Source of the DNA: Cunninghamia lanceolata
Taxonomy: Eukaryota; Streptophyta; Pinopsida; Cupressales; Cupressaceae
DNA: 64,000 nt
Assembly (NCBI GenBank): GCA_027924645.1
Contig: BSBN01000140.1
Location: 6,268,501-6,332,500, forward strand
Direction of reading: 5' to 3'
The notes beneath the pieces were generated by a model, which had not been told where the DNA came from, did no database searches, and saw nothing but the letters and a program-made list of their open reading frames with translations. Made by a program: the position numbers and the translations under genes. Positions 1-11,579 of the stretch are shown piece after piece. Each line of letters opens with the position of its first letter. The stretch's first letter is position 1.

Positions 1-744
1 CTAACATTTTCCTCTATTAAATTAAATAAATATGATGTTTATTTAATTTATCGCATCCCCTAGCATTATTAAATAAATAAATTTTATTTATTTATTTAAT
101 TTCCCTTTCCTCTTAAATTAAATAAAATAAATATTTTATTTTATTTTATTTATCATATTTATCCTCACATGCATCATAAATTAAATAATTTAATTATTTA
201 ATTATGATTTTGCCCACCTTCCATTTCTATCTTAACTAATCTCTCTAATCACTCTTCCACCTTCCAACTTCCTCTCAACTCATCTCTTACACCTTTCCAA
301 TTCCATCTCCCAAATCACTCACCTACCTTCCACCTTTCTCTCCCAAGTTGCATGGCAACTTTCCAATTCAATTGTCACTCACCAAATTGGAAGGTTCATC
401 CTTCTATTTTCTCATCTTGTCTATAAATTCACCCATTTCCAACCATTTGGCATGGATGAACTTTGAAGCAACATTACTCTGCCAAAATTCTGTGTCATCC
501 ATCACCTACCTATTCTCTTCTTATCAATCTACCTATCTTTCATCCATCAATCTCTATCATCATTGTGCTGCGAAACACGAGCAATCAACAATCCACAATC
601 GAACTAAGGAATTGAAGCATCTAGGTGATCTCGTTTATGTTTCATGTCATTTTAATCATTTACGTTGGATTTCTTGAAGGTATTAGGGTTTTAATCTTGT
701 ATGCATTATTTGATCTGCTAACATAGATTTTTCCCTGATGTACA
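1..744 (+). repeat. LTR1, 5' LTR (left end outside window)
   Basis: The sequence aligns with LTR2 starting about 90 bases inside the LTR, so the first part of LTR1 lies left of the window. It has alternating AAATAAAT/ATTTATTT blocks, a TATA-like CTATAAATTC at 421-430, and ends with GATGTACA at 744 just before a primer-binding site. It is closest to the LTR4 fragment at 38328-38979. Confidence 0.85.
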
Positions 745-747
745 TTC

Positions 748-765
748 TGACACACCTGGTGGGAC
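748..765 (+). other. Primer-binding site of internal-1
   Basis: TGACACACCTGGTGGGAC begins three bases after the end of LTR1 and corresponds to the PBS after LTR2. Its form (TGG-C-A/G...CC...GTGGGA) recalls the primer sites of Tat/Ogre gypsy elements. I cannot assign the primer tRNA by eye. Confidence 0.65.
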
Positions 766-3700
766 CTACTTCTCTTGACTCAATTTTATGTTTTTGCAAG
801 TTTTTATGGTAAAAATTTGTGTTGTTTCTAATCCCCATTGTCGAGTTTTATAGAATAGCTATCACAAATGACCTCTGAGATAGAAACAAACTATGCCATC
901 GTGTCTGGGAGGCTGATTCCAAGCTCATGGACTATAAATTCGCATATATTTCGTCACTAGCAATTTTTTAAAAAAAATTAGATTTTTTTTCTTTTGCAGT
1001 TGCACTGTATGGATCTGTACAGCATAGACCTACCATTTGATCTCTGTGAATGTTTAATTTTGTAGGGTAAAGATATTTGGTGGTTTACATGCTTTTATCA
1101 AGGTTTTTGGTTGGTAGATTGCAGTGTGAAACCTAGTCGACCACCATTTCTATTGCATCAAGAACCCTAACACAATCTGGTCAAGACATCTTCCTCTCTG
1201 CCTACATTCTGGTTGACTACATAACCAAAGCATTGTTCAAATCCTCTTCTTGCAACCTATTAAAAAGTCCATCGAAATCCATCTTTGTTGAGCTTGCTAT
1301 ACTATCTAGTCGACATCTATACCTATCAATCGACTCTCCTAAATACATCCCCAACTCGATTGATGCATCTTTGCTTGCCTTTAACAATTGGTCGCTATCT
1401 ATTGGAACTTCCTGCTTAAGGTCTTAAACCACCGTATTAAACCCTAGCATGTTGCATACTTTTAGTCACTACCAATCAGTCACCCTTCGACCTCGACCTC
1501 CCCTATGGTTCCATGTCACAGTTAGAGCTTAAGCACATAGTCGCAATCTAAAGTCTTGGGTCGCGGTGGTAAGCATATAGGTCACAGCCTTAAATGTTGA
1601 AGTCACAGTTATATATGGTCATTGTGGCTGCCACAGAACCTCGATTGGGGTCTAAAATTCTAAACTCTATGTTTTAACGTCCAAAGTCAGCATTCTAAGC
1701 TACAAAGTTGGTGATAAAAACTTTGTAGGTCGATAGCCAAGGTATGTATGATCGGTGGTCAAAAATTCTTAAGGCAACATTGAACAAACATATGGCAGCC
1801 TTAAAAGTTTAACAGTTGGTAACTAAAATCTAAGTTTGTTTCATAAATCCCACTGGTCAACTTTTTAGGAAACTAGCTTTTGAGTATTTCAACCTAGCAT
1901 TCTAATATAAGGCCTTTTCACGTCGATTGGGTATTTAGGGTTTTAACCTTGTGAATTAACATTTATTGTTTGGGACTTAGGTCTTGAGTCGTGGAATCTT
2001 AAACTTTCAAAGGGGAAGGTAGTTCTTTCAAACTGACGATCCAAGACTATAACCACAGCATCTTTGATCCAAAAGTTTTGCAAAAAAAAATTAAAAAAGT
2101 CAAACAAAGTCAAACTAGTCAAACCTATTTCTTCTACTTGCCGAGGAGGGGTATATTTTTTTTCTTTTCATCATAACAGGAGCATATGGCATCAAATTTT
2201 TGTAAACGAACACTCATCAGAAAGGTAAGAAGATGAACTTCACAGTTGTGAAGGTTTTGATAGGTAATTTCATCATCTCATTAGGTAATTTCTCTTTCAA
2301 ACATCAACTTCATATTAAACCTCAATTAATCATATTTTGAGCAAAACACATCCAAATTTAACAATTTTTTTTTAAAATCACATAGAATCATCTAGATTTT
2401 CTATGTATGGACTCTGTTTTGCAGTATCAGATCATTTATTCCATCTTTTTAACAAATTGTTTTTTGGAAACTAATAATTTATATGTGCAGCTTGTCAAAA
2501 CACGCTTGTCAAAGAATGGAGAAAACAAACTACTGATCTATCATCTCTAGGTTAAAGCAATCAAAGAACAATCATTTATCACTAAAGTAGGCACATTTCA
2601 TTTTGGTACTTTAAAATTAACACTGTGTTCTATGTGTCTTCTTTTTATTTCTTGAGCTTGCTTGTCTAGTCTTATTGTTACCCGACTTAGCAACAGAAGT
2701 ATCCTCTCCCCCAGCCTATCCAATGGATCTAGGGTGCATGAGAAACTGTTGCTAACTCTAGAGGGCATGCCTTCCCATTGTGAGAAGAGGTATGACCCAA
2801 GTAGAAATAGGTCAAAGGCAAACCATTCCAAGCCACTATATAAATAATGTGTTTGTGACGAAAGTCACAAATGATGGGTGTTGTTCCTTTATACCGATGA
2901 ATGTTTCCCAAAACCCTGCAGAGCCTAACTACTGCAAGCTGGGAAACCTCCTTAATGGAGTGAATCACCACATGTATAGCCACTCAAATAGAAACCCTTA
3001 CTATAAACCATGTTTAAAAGCCAAAAACCCCTATCTATTGGTACAAGAGGACAACTGATTAGGCCTCTGATAGCCATCCCATATTTTTGCAGCTTATGGT
3101 AGAGGTAGCAAGGACCCTCAAGATTTGCATGTCTTCTGGACCTAGAACTTGGTGTGCCTAAGAAGTGAGTGCACTATAAGGGGGATCCCATGCCCCAAGT
3201 TCTGAGATCTATATACCATAAGTAGGTGCGGCTAGGTAAAACCAAGTGGGAACCCAACAGATCATGTCCTTGCCTAGCTTAGGGTGTACACATTGATCAT
3301 CGTGTTTGGTGTAAATGCATGCATATGTGAGATCTTGTGTTTGATACTACCACATCATCCTCAACCTACTTGTCATAACACATATCCCAATCATTACATT
3401 TCAGCCAATCCTTCCAAACTAGATCATCCTTGTCATTTGATCATCCCAATCATTCAATCAACCCCATCCCAATCAATCTAGGTCATCTAACCTCATCATT
3501 CCATATCATCATCCTTCTAATCCTATCCAAATCATTCTACACCATCCCATCGCGTTTGATCATATCATGTCATTGGACTTCTTGAGCCCTACATCTGTTT
3601 TGAGACTCTACATCAGCTTATCCAACATCGATCCAATCAACCAACCTTGTCCTTTGGCTTTGGTCCTTATCTAGCATTTGATCATATCAACATTATCAAC

Positions 3701-3846
3701 CAACCTTGTTTACCCTTGAGTTCATGAGTCTATCTCTTGGGAGATAATCTTATCCAATCAACCAATTAATCAAACCAATCCAATTAATCGACCAAGCCAA
3801 TCCAATCAATCAATCAAGAAAACCACTCAATCCAAGAGTCTCAACT
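766..3846 (+). other. Untranslated leader of internal-1; no gene seen
   Basis: About 3 kb without a coding region I can support; the reading frames here are short and overlap on both strands. It is homologous in patches to the leader of internal-2: the block around 2690-3260 (AGGGTGCATGAGAAA, CCAAGTGGGAACCCAA) returns at about 31915-32470. The last 400 bases are rich in CCAATCAATC-like short repeats. Long leaders before gag are common in non-autonomous and Tat-type elements. Confidence 0.6.
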
Positions 3847-5725
3847 TTGTCGCATAAGTCCAACCCACATTCATCCTACACCATGCCAACATTAGAGGAC
3901 CTAGCACAAGAGATCATTCACATAATTCATGAAATTCCAAAACCTCCAAACAAACAAATCATTCAAAAGGTCCATGGCATGATCCCAAAACTTCAAGCAA
4001 GCCAATCATCTCACATGCAGCACCTCATAGCACAAATCCAACACCTTGTAGTCACTTGTCAATCACAAACCCAACAAGTATATCATCAATCCCAAATCCA
4101 ATCATCACACCGACCAATTCCACTTCATTCCTATGTGGCATCCCCTTTCATTTCACACCAATCTAATCTATTTGCATTTCAAATCACTTCTATAGCACCT
4201 CATCCCACATCCTTACAAGACAAATCCACATCACCTTATCTCACATATTCCCATAACATCATCATACCCTACTTCTTCCAATACCAACTACCAAGCCTAT
4301 CAATGGTCTCCACAACAAGAATATCAAACACCGTTGATAGATCTAAGTCCACCTTTTCAACAAGACCTAATATCCTTTGATACTCATGATAACTTTGACA
4401 CGAGAGAAACCAATCTAGAGTATGTATCCTATGAGTCTCCTTAATTATCCAATCACATCCCAACACATGAGTCAACTAGTCTTCTCCCAAAATCTTCATG
4501 TCAACCTTCTAATCCATCAAGCCCTCCACTAAAGGATCCCTTAGAGATGACCCTACAACAATTGGTCCAAGAAAATTTGATTGAGCTACCACCGATAACA
4601 TCCTTTGAAGAAATCTACTTTCAACCCCATTGGTATAAAGATGATGAATATTGTACATACCATAGGTGTAAGGGCCATCTCATATCCACTTGTACACAAT
4701 TTAAAAGATTGACCAAGAACCTAGAAGATTGTGGTAAGATTGGGTTAGATAAAACCAATCCATCTAATCCCCTTATCCTTCCATCTAGCCCAAGTCCTAA
4801 TCCATCTAATCCCATTATCCATCTCACAAGCCCTAATCCAATTAGCCTTCTACCTAATCCCAATCACGAGCCTTAGCTCCCATCAACCCTCCACCTACGA
4901 AGGATGTGATTCAAGGACTACTATCAAGGAATAAACAATCCCCATGTTAGGCATCCATCGATGAGCCTACCAAGGAACCTTTGAATGTTATGTCTACTTC
5001 CACAACCCCATCATGTGGTTCACCACCGCTTGAGCATATTGAAAATTTTCTTCCCGTGAGCTCATTGCCCTTTCATGTTGTTGACCAAGAAATCATCCAA
5101 GAGCCTCATTCTTCGATTCAAGAAACCCAAGAGGTATGTCAAGGAAATAATCCTAAGCATGTGGAAACACTAACTCCCTATCTAAGTCAAGATCAAATCC
5201 TTCCTATTCACCCCATCCATAACATTTACCTTTTCCATGATCAAGATGATACCTATGAAGAAGCTATCCATGAGCACCTTGATCTTATTCATGATCCCCT
5301 ACCTATCCAGAAGAAAGATACCTAAATTACTCCTATCCATCCTCCATCTAACCCTAATGAGACAACTTCCACTTCTCATTATGAGACATGTGCCTCCCAA
5401 GATCCCATAAGCATAGAAGGTCAAACAAATATTAGGATCATAATGAACATAATAAAAATCCTAATGATCCTCCTTCCACATCCACCATCGACCCTATCGC
5501 AAATCCACCATCATATCCACTTGATCTTACCATCTTCATCCATGAGTGTTCCTCCTTAGAACACCACCAACCATTATCCTCTATTTCACCTTCTCCATCT
5601 AATAAGGAACTCATGTCTAGTGTTCCACTTGCACCTAGTCCCATTGTTGATCATATGATTCAACACATGAACTATCAAGGTAAAGGATTAGGCCTTCTTG
5701 AAGATGGTGTTTTGGAGCCCATCCA
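3847..5725 (+). pseudogene. Tat-type gag remnant (internal-1)
   Basis: A frameshifted gag-like region. It starts with an ATG at 3847 (177 codons, Gln/His/Ser/Pro-rich). A second frame at 4547-4876 contains the knuckle-like series C-T-Y-H-R-C-K-G-H...C near 4654-4694, followed by a K-R-L-T-K-N-L-E segment. That matches the Tat-lineage pattern of Y-C-x-Y-H-R...G-H-x-T-x-x-C followed by a basic helix. Acidic and Pro/Ser-rich sequence follows (4981-5325), ending in a short Q-G-K-G-L-G-L segment (about 5680-5700). This resembles the G-patch-like motif near the end of Tat Gag-Pro. I cannot place the usual central capsid helices, so the gag was probably defective. The frame ends where the chromovirus inserted at 5726 and resumes at 18949. 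Confidence 0.55.
5721..5725 (+). repeat. Left target-site duplication of chromovirus (ATCCA)
   Basis: ATCCA directly precedes the first LTR base and is repeated exactly at 18944-18948 after the last LTR base. Host sequence on both sides joins into the same region as internal-2 at about 33650. Confidence 0.95.
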
Positions 5726-8700
5726 TGTTACATCCCTCCTTTTGAAAACAATTATACTATTTACTTTCTTGCAAATTTCAGTAAATTACTATGTTGAGAA
5801 CGACATGAAAACTGACAATTTATCTTACAAAGTTGTTATATGAAATTGCGGAATCTATTGATTACGATCAAGATATGTAGACTAAATGTCTTTATAATAA
5901 ATGAAATGATGTTTGAATATATTATATTTGGATCATAGATGCTTTGACCACAAAATTGTATGCGAGTTTGTCGATGCAGGAACAGGTGGACCGTGTTCGA
6001 CGGAAGAGAAAGTATCTTTGAGAGAGAGTATAGACTCTGGAAACTAACCAAAGGTGTTTGCCACTGAGATCGCTAAACAGATAGATAAACCTGGGAACCA
6101 ACAAGTAAGTCTTGTTTGTCGGTTTGGGTAGTTTATTTGATGTCGACGTCAAAGGATAAAGTATAACATCCTAGTCGGAAGTCGTCTTGTAGAATCTTGG
6201 AGTCGTCGATGGCGTCGTAAGTCCATAATAGCAAGTTGACTTATTTAGACGTTTAATATTTACGTCTATAAGTATTTAATGAGTCATCTTGTGGCGAAAT
6301 TGCAAATCTTGTCTCGTAGTCGAAAAACGTGAGAAGTCGGCTTTGTGCACCTAACATTGTAAGAATTGTTTGCGTTACGTTCAATCCATTGTGATTGACG
6401 TAAAACGCGTCGAACTCATGAATTTATTCTTTTCTGTAGATCGACGAATGTCGATTTAACGCGATAGCGGGTAATAATTTGTGTGTCCCTTGTTTAGCTT
6501 GAGTCCTTCCTTTTGGCTTTGACCGCGAGTTATTTTGGTCTAACCTTGAGCCTCTTATTTAGAGTGGTCTTAATCGCCCTTTCTTATTCAGCCATAGAGA
6601 TGCCGTAGGCAATTGTTTATTCATTACCCTGTAATGTTTAACTCCTCAATTCGACCTTTAAATTAGTCTTGGAAAGTTAAATTTTTTGTTTATTTGGAAA
6701 GGATGGAGTTGTTATGTCCTTTAACAAGCCATACCACCGAAGGAGCTTTAATCATTCTTGTGGTTGTGGTGAGATCGAAGTCGGTTATACTCAGATATGC
6801 CGACCACCTTGAAGCTTAGGCATGTTTCGCTAGATGTTGAATGTCTTATTTTCCTCCACCCTCGGAGAGAGTGAAAGTTTAGCGAATTATGATAGAAACT
6901 TAAACCGTTTGATTTAATGCCAAGCTGCCTCATCATTGAGGGAATGGAATCATAGGTGTAATTGTTCATTTTACGTCAGATGTTCTTTCTTCATTGCGGA
7001 TATGAAGGCCACGTTTTGCTGTTGTTCAAAAACATGAGAAGACCGCCGCTAGGTAGCCTTTCTCCACGTCATGTGAGGTCTCACTTTGGAGGTGGGACAT
7101 ATGTGGTTAGAAAAACCCTCATCATGGGCTTGAGGTGGCGAATGAGAAGCCGTTATACATTTGTTGAGGCCGAGATTCCATGAGGCAACGGAGTTGCTGT
7201 TGTTTAGTAGAGGAAACTGCGAAGTGTTGAGGAGTGAGTGGGGAATATGGAAGAAAGATGGGATCGCGAATTGAAGAGGAGGTTAGAAGACGACCGAGTA
7301 GGAGGAATAAGGGGGATCGTGATAGAAGAAGGCAGGGAAAACTGCGAAGTGGGGGAGATTCGACGGGGATAGGAAGACAGTTAAGGAAGTCGTCTTGGTT
7401 ATGGTTGGAGGATAGTCGCGGGGGGAGGAAAAGGAAAACGGCATCAAGAGATACCCGATGAGGGGCAGTGAGACTGGGGAGTGCAACAGAGATTCGGGGG
7501 GCTATGTAGAAGGCAGTGGATGAATTTGTTTACGGGGAAAAGGAGAGCATATCGTGTTATAGAGAGAGAACTACGAAGAGATAAGGGGAAGATAGTTTAT
7601 TAAGTTGTAACGCTGTGCGAAGGGGGTTGGCTGTGCAAAGACAGAACAGCTGTGTAGAGAGAGGCCTTCATCAGAGGGAGAGGTGAGAGTTAAGGAAGTC
7701 GGGTGCTGTCTAGAAGAAGTGGTGAAACGAACAACAGAGAGGGAATGGTGAGTTACATTTTGTGCACCGTGGAAAGGATAGAGGGTCTTAGAAGTTGCTA
7801 AGGGGCAGTGAGAGACTGGTTTGGCAAAGAAGAAAACTGTGGAGCTTGTCTTTGCTCGAGAAGTGACCGGTTGAGAGGAGGACGACTAGCCAGAGGAGAA
7901 AAGAACTTGGCACGGAAATCCTTATTTCTGTCAATAGGTTTTTACCATTTTCTCTTTTGTTCTAGGAATAGATCAGTAAATGAGTCTAATTTATGAAAGA
8001 ATAATTATGTTTCAATGAATGAAAAGTGAAGACAATCTCTTCTACTGCGAAACTGTGTGAGGTTTATTGTTGTAAATGTTTCATTGCTGTCTTATAGTAA
8101 TAAAAACCTCAAGTGTCTTTAATGCTGCTGTTGAATTGTTTGCAAGAACTTAGAAGATAGATTATTATTTCTCTTGGAAGATGCCGTAAGATGATAGAGC
8201 ATAGGTCACCATGTTTTTCCTCAAAGATGGAACAATGCATGATTTCTAATGTGAACTACAAACTTTAAAAGACGTAGCATATTAAAGAGTTCTTTTAAAA
8301 CTGAGGTATTAATGTAAAATTACCCTAAAGTATTTTAAACAATAGCTGCATTGCAAGAAATCACGTTGTTCCACGTGTGCGATGTGTGGAAGACTAAAAC
8401 CACAAAATTAGAGCATGCTCGGCGTAAACTTTAAGGTGTTTGACAGCCGAAGTTGTAGTTGCAACTAGCTTGAGTCGTTTCCGTCTTTTATCTTTTGTTA
8501 GAGGTCGACCGTGAGTGTGGGTCATCTCTAAGGTCATATGAAAGAGTTCAAATCTTTTATTATGATAATGTGTGATTCTTACCTCAATAACTTATGCAAA
8601 ATTATTGACTTAAAAGCGAAGTAGGGAGTTAATGTCCTTGTGTCGTAAAACGTCATGTTTTTATGACGAGCTTGTAGAGTGGAAAACCCGCATGTGGAAT

Positions 8701-9673
8701 TTAGATTACGTTGCATGCGTTGACTCTAGTTTCATTTTGGTAGACCTTATGAGTCTAGAACCTCTGAAATCTGGGATAATGGGAATATGTATTAGATACT
8801 TGAGTGTGTTGCGCAAACATGGGAACCGAGTACACAACTATGAAACCACTTAGGAGTGGGCGCTTATATATAATGTTTTTACAAGAAATGGGTTTTGAAA
8901 CTATGAACTTGGGATTAGAGTAAATGTTGCGCCATGCACTATTATAGGAGGATATTCTAAGCCCTTGAGGTCATCAAGGTCGTCAAAATAGTTCAAACAA
9001 TGCAAATAGGAAACTGTAGGATTTCGACCAGTTCAAGTCGAGTAGGGTAGGTGAACCAAGTTCATGCGTTTTTAGAACGCTAACTAAATACAAATCCTTT
9101 GGCCAAGGTGGTGTACTATCCTCAAGTGCATCGAATGTTCACCGTAACTGGATGGCATTTCTTGTGGAGGGTTGTGCATGACTAGAGGGTATCTAGGGAT
9201 CTGCACAATAACAAGACACGTAGGTTACAACACCAGAGCTCAGATGGCAAACACCGATGGTTATCCTAAGTCTATCCTCTTGAGTAGGGTAGGGCCACTT
9301 CCGGTTAGGAAGGAGTGCGGGAGACCGACGGTCAATGGTTGGAGGTTAAGCTCCTTGAAGATACTTTCTCTTCCAAATATTGAGGAATTGCCGAGTCTTG
9401 AACGTGATGGGTTGACAATCGAGATGCATGGTAATGGTATGTTTCCGATATTTGTTATTTCAAGAAAATTTCATTTGTTAGAAAATAAAGTGTTTCAATG
9501 TATATCATTTCTTTCAGTCTTTATGAAAATGCAATCATGTTTATGATAAAATGAAAATGTGGTATTGGATTATGGATAAGTTTATTTATGTATTTGATTA
9601 CCTTGTTAAAAAAAAAAAATTTACCGTTGTGAAAACTTAATTACTTCTTGTCATTTCGGATGTGGATGTTATT
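5726..9673 (+). repeat. 5' LTR of chromovirus (3948 bp)
   Basis: Begins TGTTACATCCCTCC and ends GGATGTTATT. The 3' copy ends GGATGTTACA, so the terminal CA is mutated to TT here. A TATATATAA box at 8865-8873 is conserved in the 3' copy and would give a transcript start near 8900 and an R-U5 of about 770 bp. Short open frames inside (6962-7183, 7234-7461, 8632-8853, 9172-9546) recur in the other LTR, but only because the LTRs are recent duplicates. Confidence 0.95.
8865..8873 (+). promoter_or_regulatory. TATA box of chromovirus 5' LTR
   Basis: TATATATAA in the context GGGCGCTTATATATAATG; the same box lies at 18135-18143 in the 3' LTR. It is about 800 bp before the end of the LTR, a plausible promoter position for an LTR this long. 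Confidence 0.6.
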
Positions 9674-9675
9674 TA

Positions 9676-9687
9676 TGGTATCAGAGC
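9676..9687 (+). other. Primer-binding site, initiator tRNA-Met type
   Basis: TGGTATCAGAGC, the classic plant initiator-Met primer site, begins two bases after the 5' LTR. Confidence 0.95.
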
Positions 9688-9781
9688 TAACCAGGTTCAG
9701 CACTAGGGCTGATGAGTCCACTAACCTAATTAGGAAATCATCATTATGCGGGTAGCTAATGATTTGGTTTACTGTGCCAGG

Positions 9782-10210
9782 ATGGCATACACCAAGAGAA
9801 CCGCAAGAAAATCCTTCGCGGGTAAGAAGCGTTATCTGCAAGGTAAGAAGAAACGACTTGCAATGGTCAAGACCATAGAGAAAACCAATGACGAGAATGA
9901 CATTTGGCTTGATGATGTGGAAACCTTAGCCAATGCAATGTCACGACTTAAGCGAGTGAGGAGAGAACTCCTAGAGGGAGCAGCGATGGCGGTTCGAACC
10001 ATGATCAACCGTTGCTCCTAGATTGAAACTGATAGTGTACCTAAGATTGTACCCAGTACTATACCCATGATCACTAGAGATTCACGTATAATGCCTAGAG
10101 CTGAGATTATTGAGTTATCTTCTGATAGTGACTCTGAGGGGTGTACACCTCGTGATTATGTGTCGGACAATGAATCCGAAGGTTACACTCCACTAGATAA
10201 CACTATGTAG
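9782..10210 (+). pseudogene. Extra small ORF before gag with histone H3 tail-like N-terminus
   Basis: A small basic-then-acidic protein, 142 codons before its terminal TAG at 10208, broken once by TAG at 10019. I chose the ATG at 9782 (context CAGGATGGC) over the in-frame ATG at 9746, because the protein then starts M-A-Y-T-K-R-T-A-R-K-S-F-A-G-K. After the Met this is identical to the histone H3 tail at 10 of 14 positions in register, including T3, K4, A7-R8-K9-S10, G13 and K14. Beyond that there is only a generic basic stretch and no histone fold. A helical middle follows. After the stop the frame stays open and acidic: I-I-E-L-S-S-D-S-D-S-E at about 10106-10138, then two S-E-G-x-T-P repeats. 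It lies in a different frame from gag and 181 bp upstream of it. I do not know this protein; its role is unknown and chromatin mimicry is inference. Confidence 0.6.
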
Positions 10211-10391
10211 AAACATGAGATTTGTCTATCTCTAATGATGTAGAAACAATTTTGCAAAATGAATAAAGACAAAATTTTGGTTTGAGAACAATGATGATTA
10301 TGATCAAATGTTGTGTTCTTTTGTTGGTGTTTAATTTAATAAGCATAAAACTGATTAGTATATGTTTAAACAGGTGTGAAATTTCATTAGC

Positions 10392-11510
10392 ATGGACCAA
10401 TCAGGGTTTAATGAGGGGGAGGATCGGGAAGGTCATAACTCTCAGGAAAACTCCACTGACAAGTTGGATAGGATCCTCAACGTGCTCACTGAAACCAAGG
10501 AAAGGTTGAACAAACTAGAGAGGAAAATAGATGAAACTAGTAACACAGAGGATGGAAACGAGAACTCACACTTCACAAGCAAGAGTAAGCATTGGGAAAA
10601 TGGCATGTCAAGTGAACATCATGATGACAGTGAAGCCCAAAGAAGAACCAAGGATAAACTTGCCTTAGAGTTATCTAAGGATATGAAGAAGGTTAACCCT
10701 CCAAAGTTTGATGGAATGAAAACTGGAGATGCAGCTGAAGCATGGTTGACTGAAATGGAGAAATATTTTGAGATCAGAAACTACTCGGAGGTTACTAAAG
10801 CTGTGTGGGGAGCCTATCAGCTGTCTGGGGAAGCATCCACTTGGTGGATGAATAAGAAAATGGAGTTGGAACTAAGCCCCTTGAAGGTGACATGGGATGA
10901 GTTCGTGGAACTATTCTGAAAACGGTGGTTACCACAGTTGTATTTTGATCAGAAGCTAACGGATTTTCAAAACCTCAGGCAAGGTGAACTATCTGTGGTC
11001 GAGTACACAGAAAAATTCACTAGGCTACTGAAGTATGTTCCCCAATACCAAAAGGATGAAAGGTTCCGAATCAGAAAGTTCATCATGGGACTCAACCCTC
11101 AGATCGGTGGTGAAGTGGAGGTGCATGGTCCAAGCACAATGGATCAAGTTTATGAAAAGGCAATAAAACAGGAGTAGAAGATTAAGTCTATCTCTGCTTA
11201 TCGTGACAAGAAACGCAAGAAGTTTGATAAGAACTTCAATGATCAGTCTTTTAAAAGGAAAAACGATAAGGGATATGGAATCAAGAGGTTTGATAAGTGA
11301 AATCGAAAGAATCAAGGAGGATTTGGTAATGAGCGCAGAGGCAAAGATTTTAAGAGAAATGCAAATTTTAAGAAGAATGGTGATTCTGTAAGTAGGCCAT
11401 CTGAAAAGGGGGGACCTATAGGAGGATGTTTCTCTTGCGGAGGAGATCATTATGCCAACCGTTGTCCCAACAAGAAGCCGAATGGGAGGCCTAGGAACAC
11501 GGAGCTTCCT
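10392..11510 (+). pseudogene. gag: Chromovirus gag (capsid and zinc knuckle), with stops
   Basis: First part of a gag-pol frame that runs without frameshift from 10392 to 14918. The N-terminus is acidic with a short coiled coil (L-D-R-I-L...L-N-K-L-E-R-K). Next comes the Retrotrans_gag-type capsid domain (P-P-K-F-D-G, A-E-A-W-L-T-E-M-E-K-Y-F, L-S-G-E-A-S-T-W-W) and then a basic linker. A zinc knuckle lies at 11427-11465 (C-F-S-C-G-G-D-H-Y-A-N-R-C, spacing CX2CX3HX4C). In-frame stops lie at 10917 (TGA), 11175 (TAG) and 11298 (TGA). Gag would form the particle and bind element RNA. The product cannot be made intact from this copy. Confidence 0.9.
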
Positions 11511-11579
11511 TCCCAACAGGAAGCCTTTCAGCAAAGGATTCATGCCGCTCTTGACAATCGGCAAGCAGAGTATCAGATC

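Noticed and set aside
2598..3058. Overlapping short frames on both strands in the leader
   Set aside because: No domain; the homologous leader at about 31900-32300 does not keep these frames open.
6962..9546. Open frames in the chromovirus LTR that recur in the other LTR
   Set aside because: The two LTRs are recent duplicates, so recurrence is no evidence of coding. No start context or domain supports them.
9676..9687. tRNA gene fragment suggested by TGGTATCAGAGC
   Set aside because: It stands just after an LTR and is only the primer-complementary stretch; no tRNA cloverleaf surrounds it. The same holds at 20788, 49326 and 56996.
9782..10021. A captured histone H3 gene
   Set aside because: Similarity ends after about 14 residues; no histone fold or further tail sequence follows, so it is a short mimic or chance rather than a gene fragment.
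11025..11564. 179-codon open frame on the minus strand inside gag
   Set aside because: It lies wholly antisense to gag with a good zinc knuckle on the plus strand and has no recognisable domain; a shadow frame.
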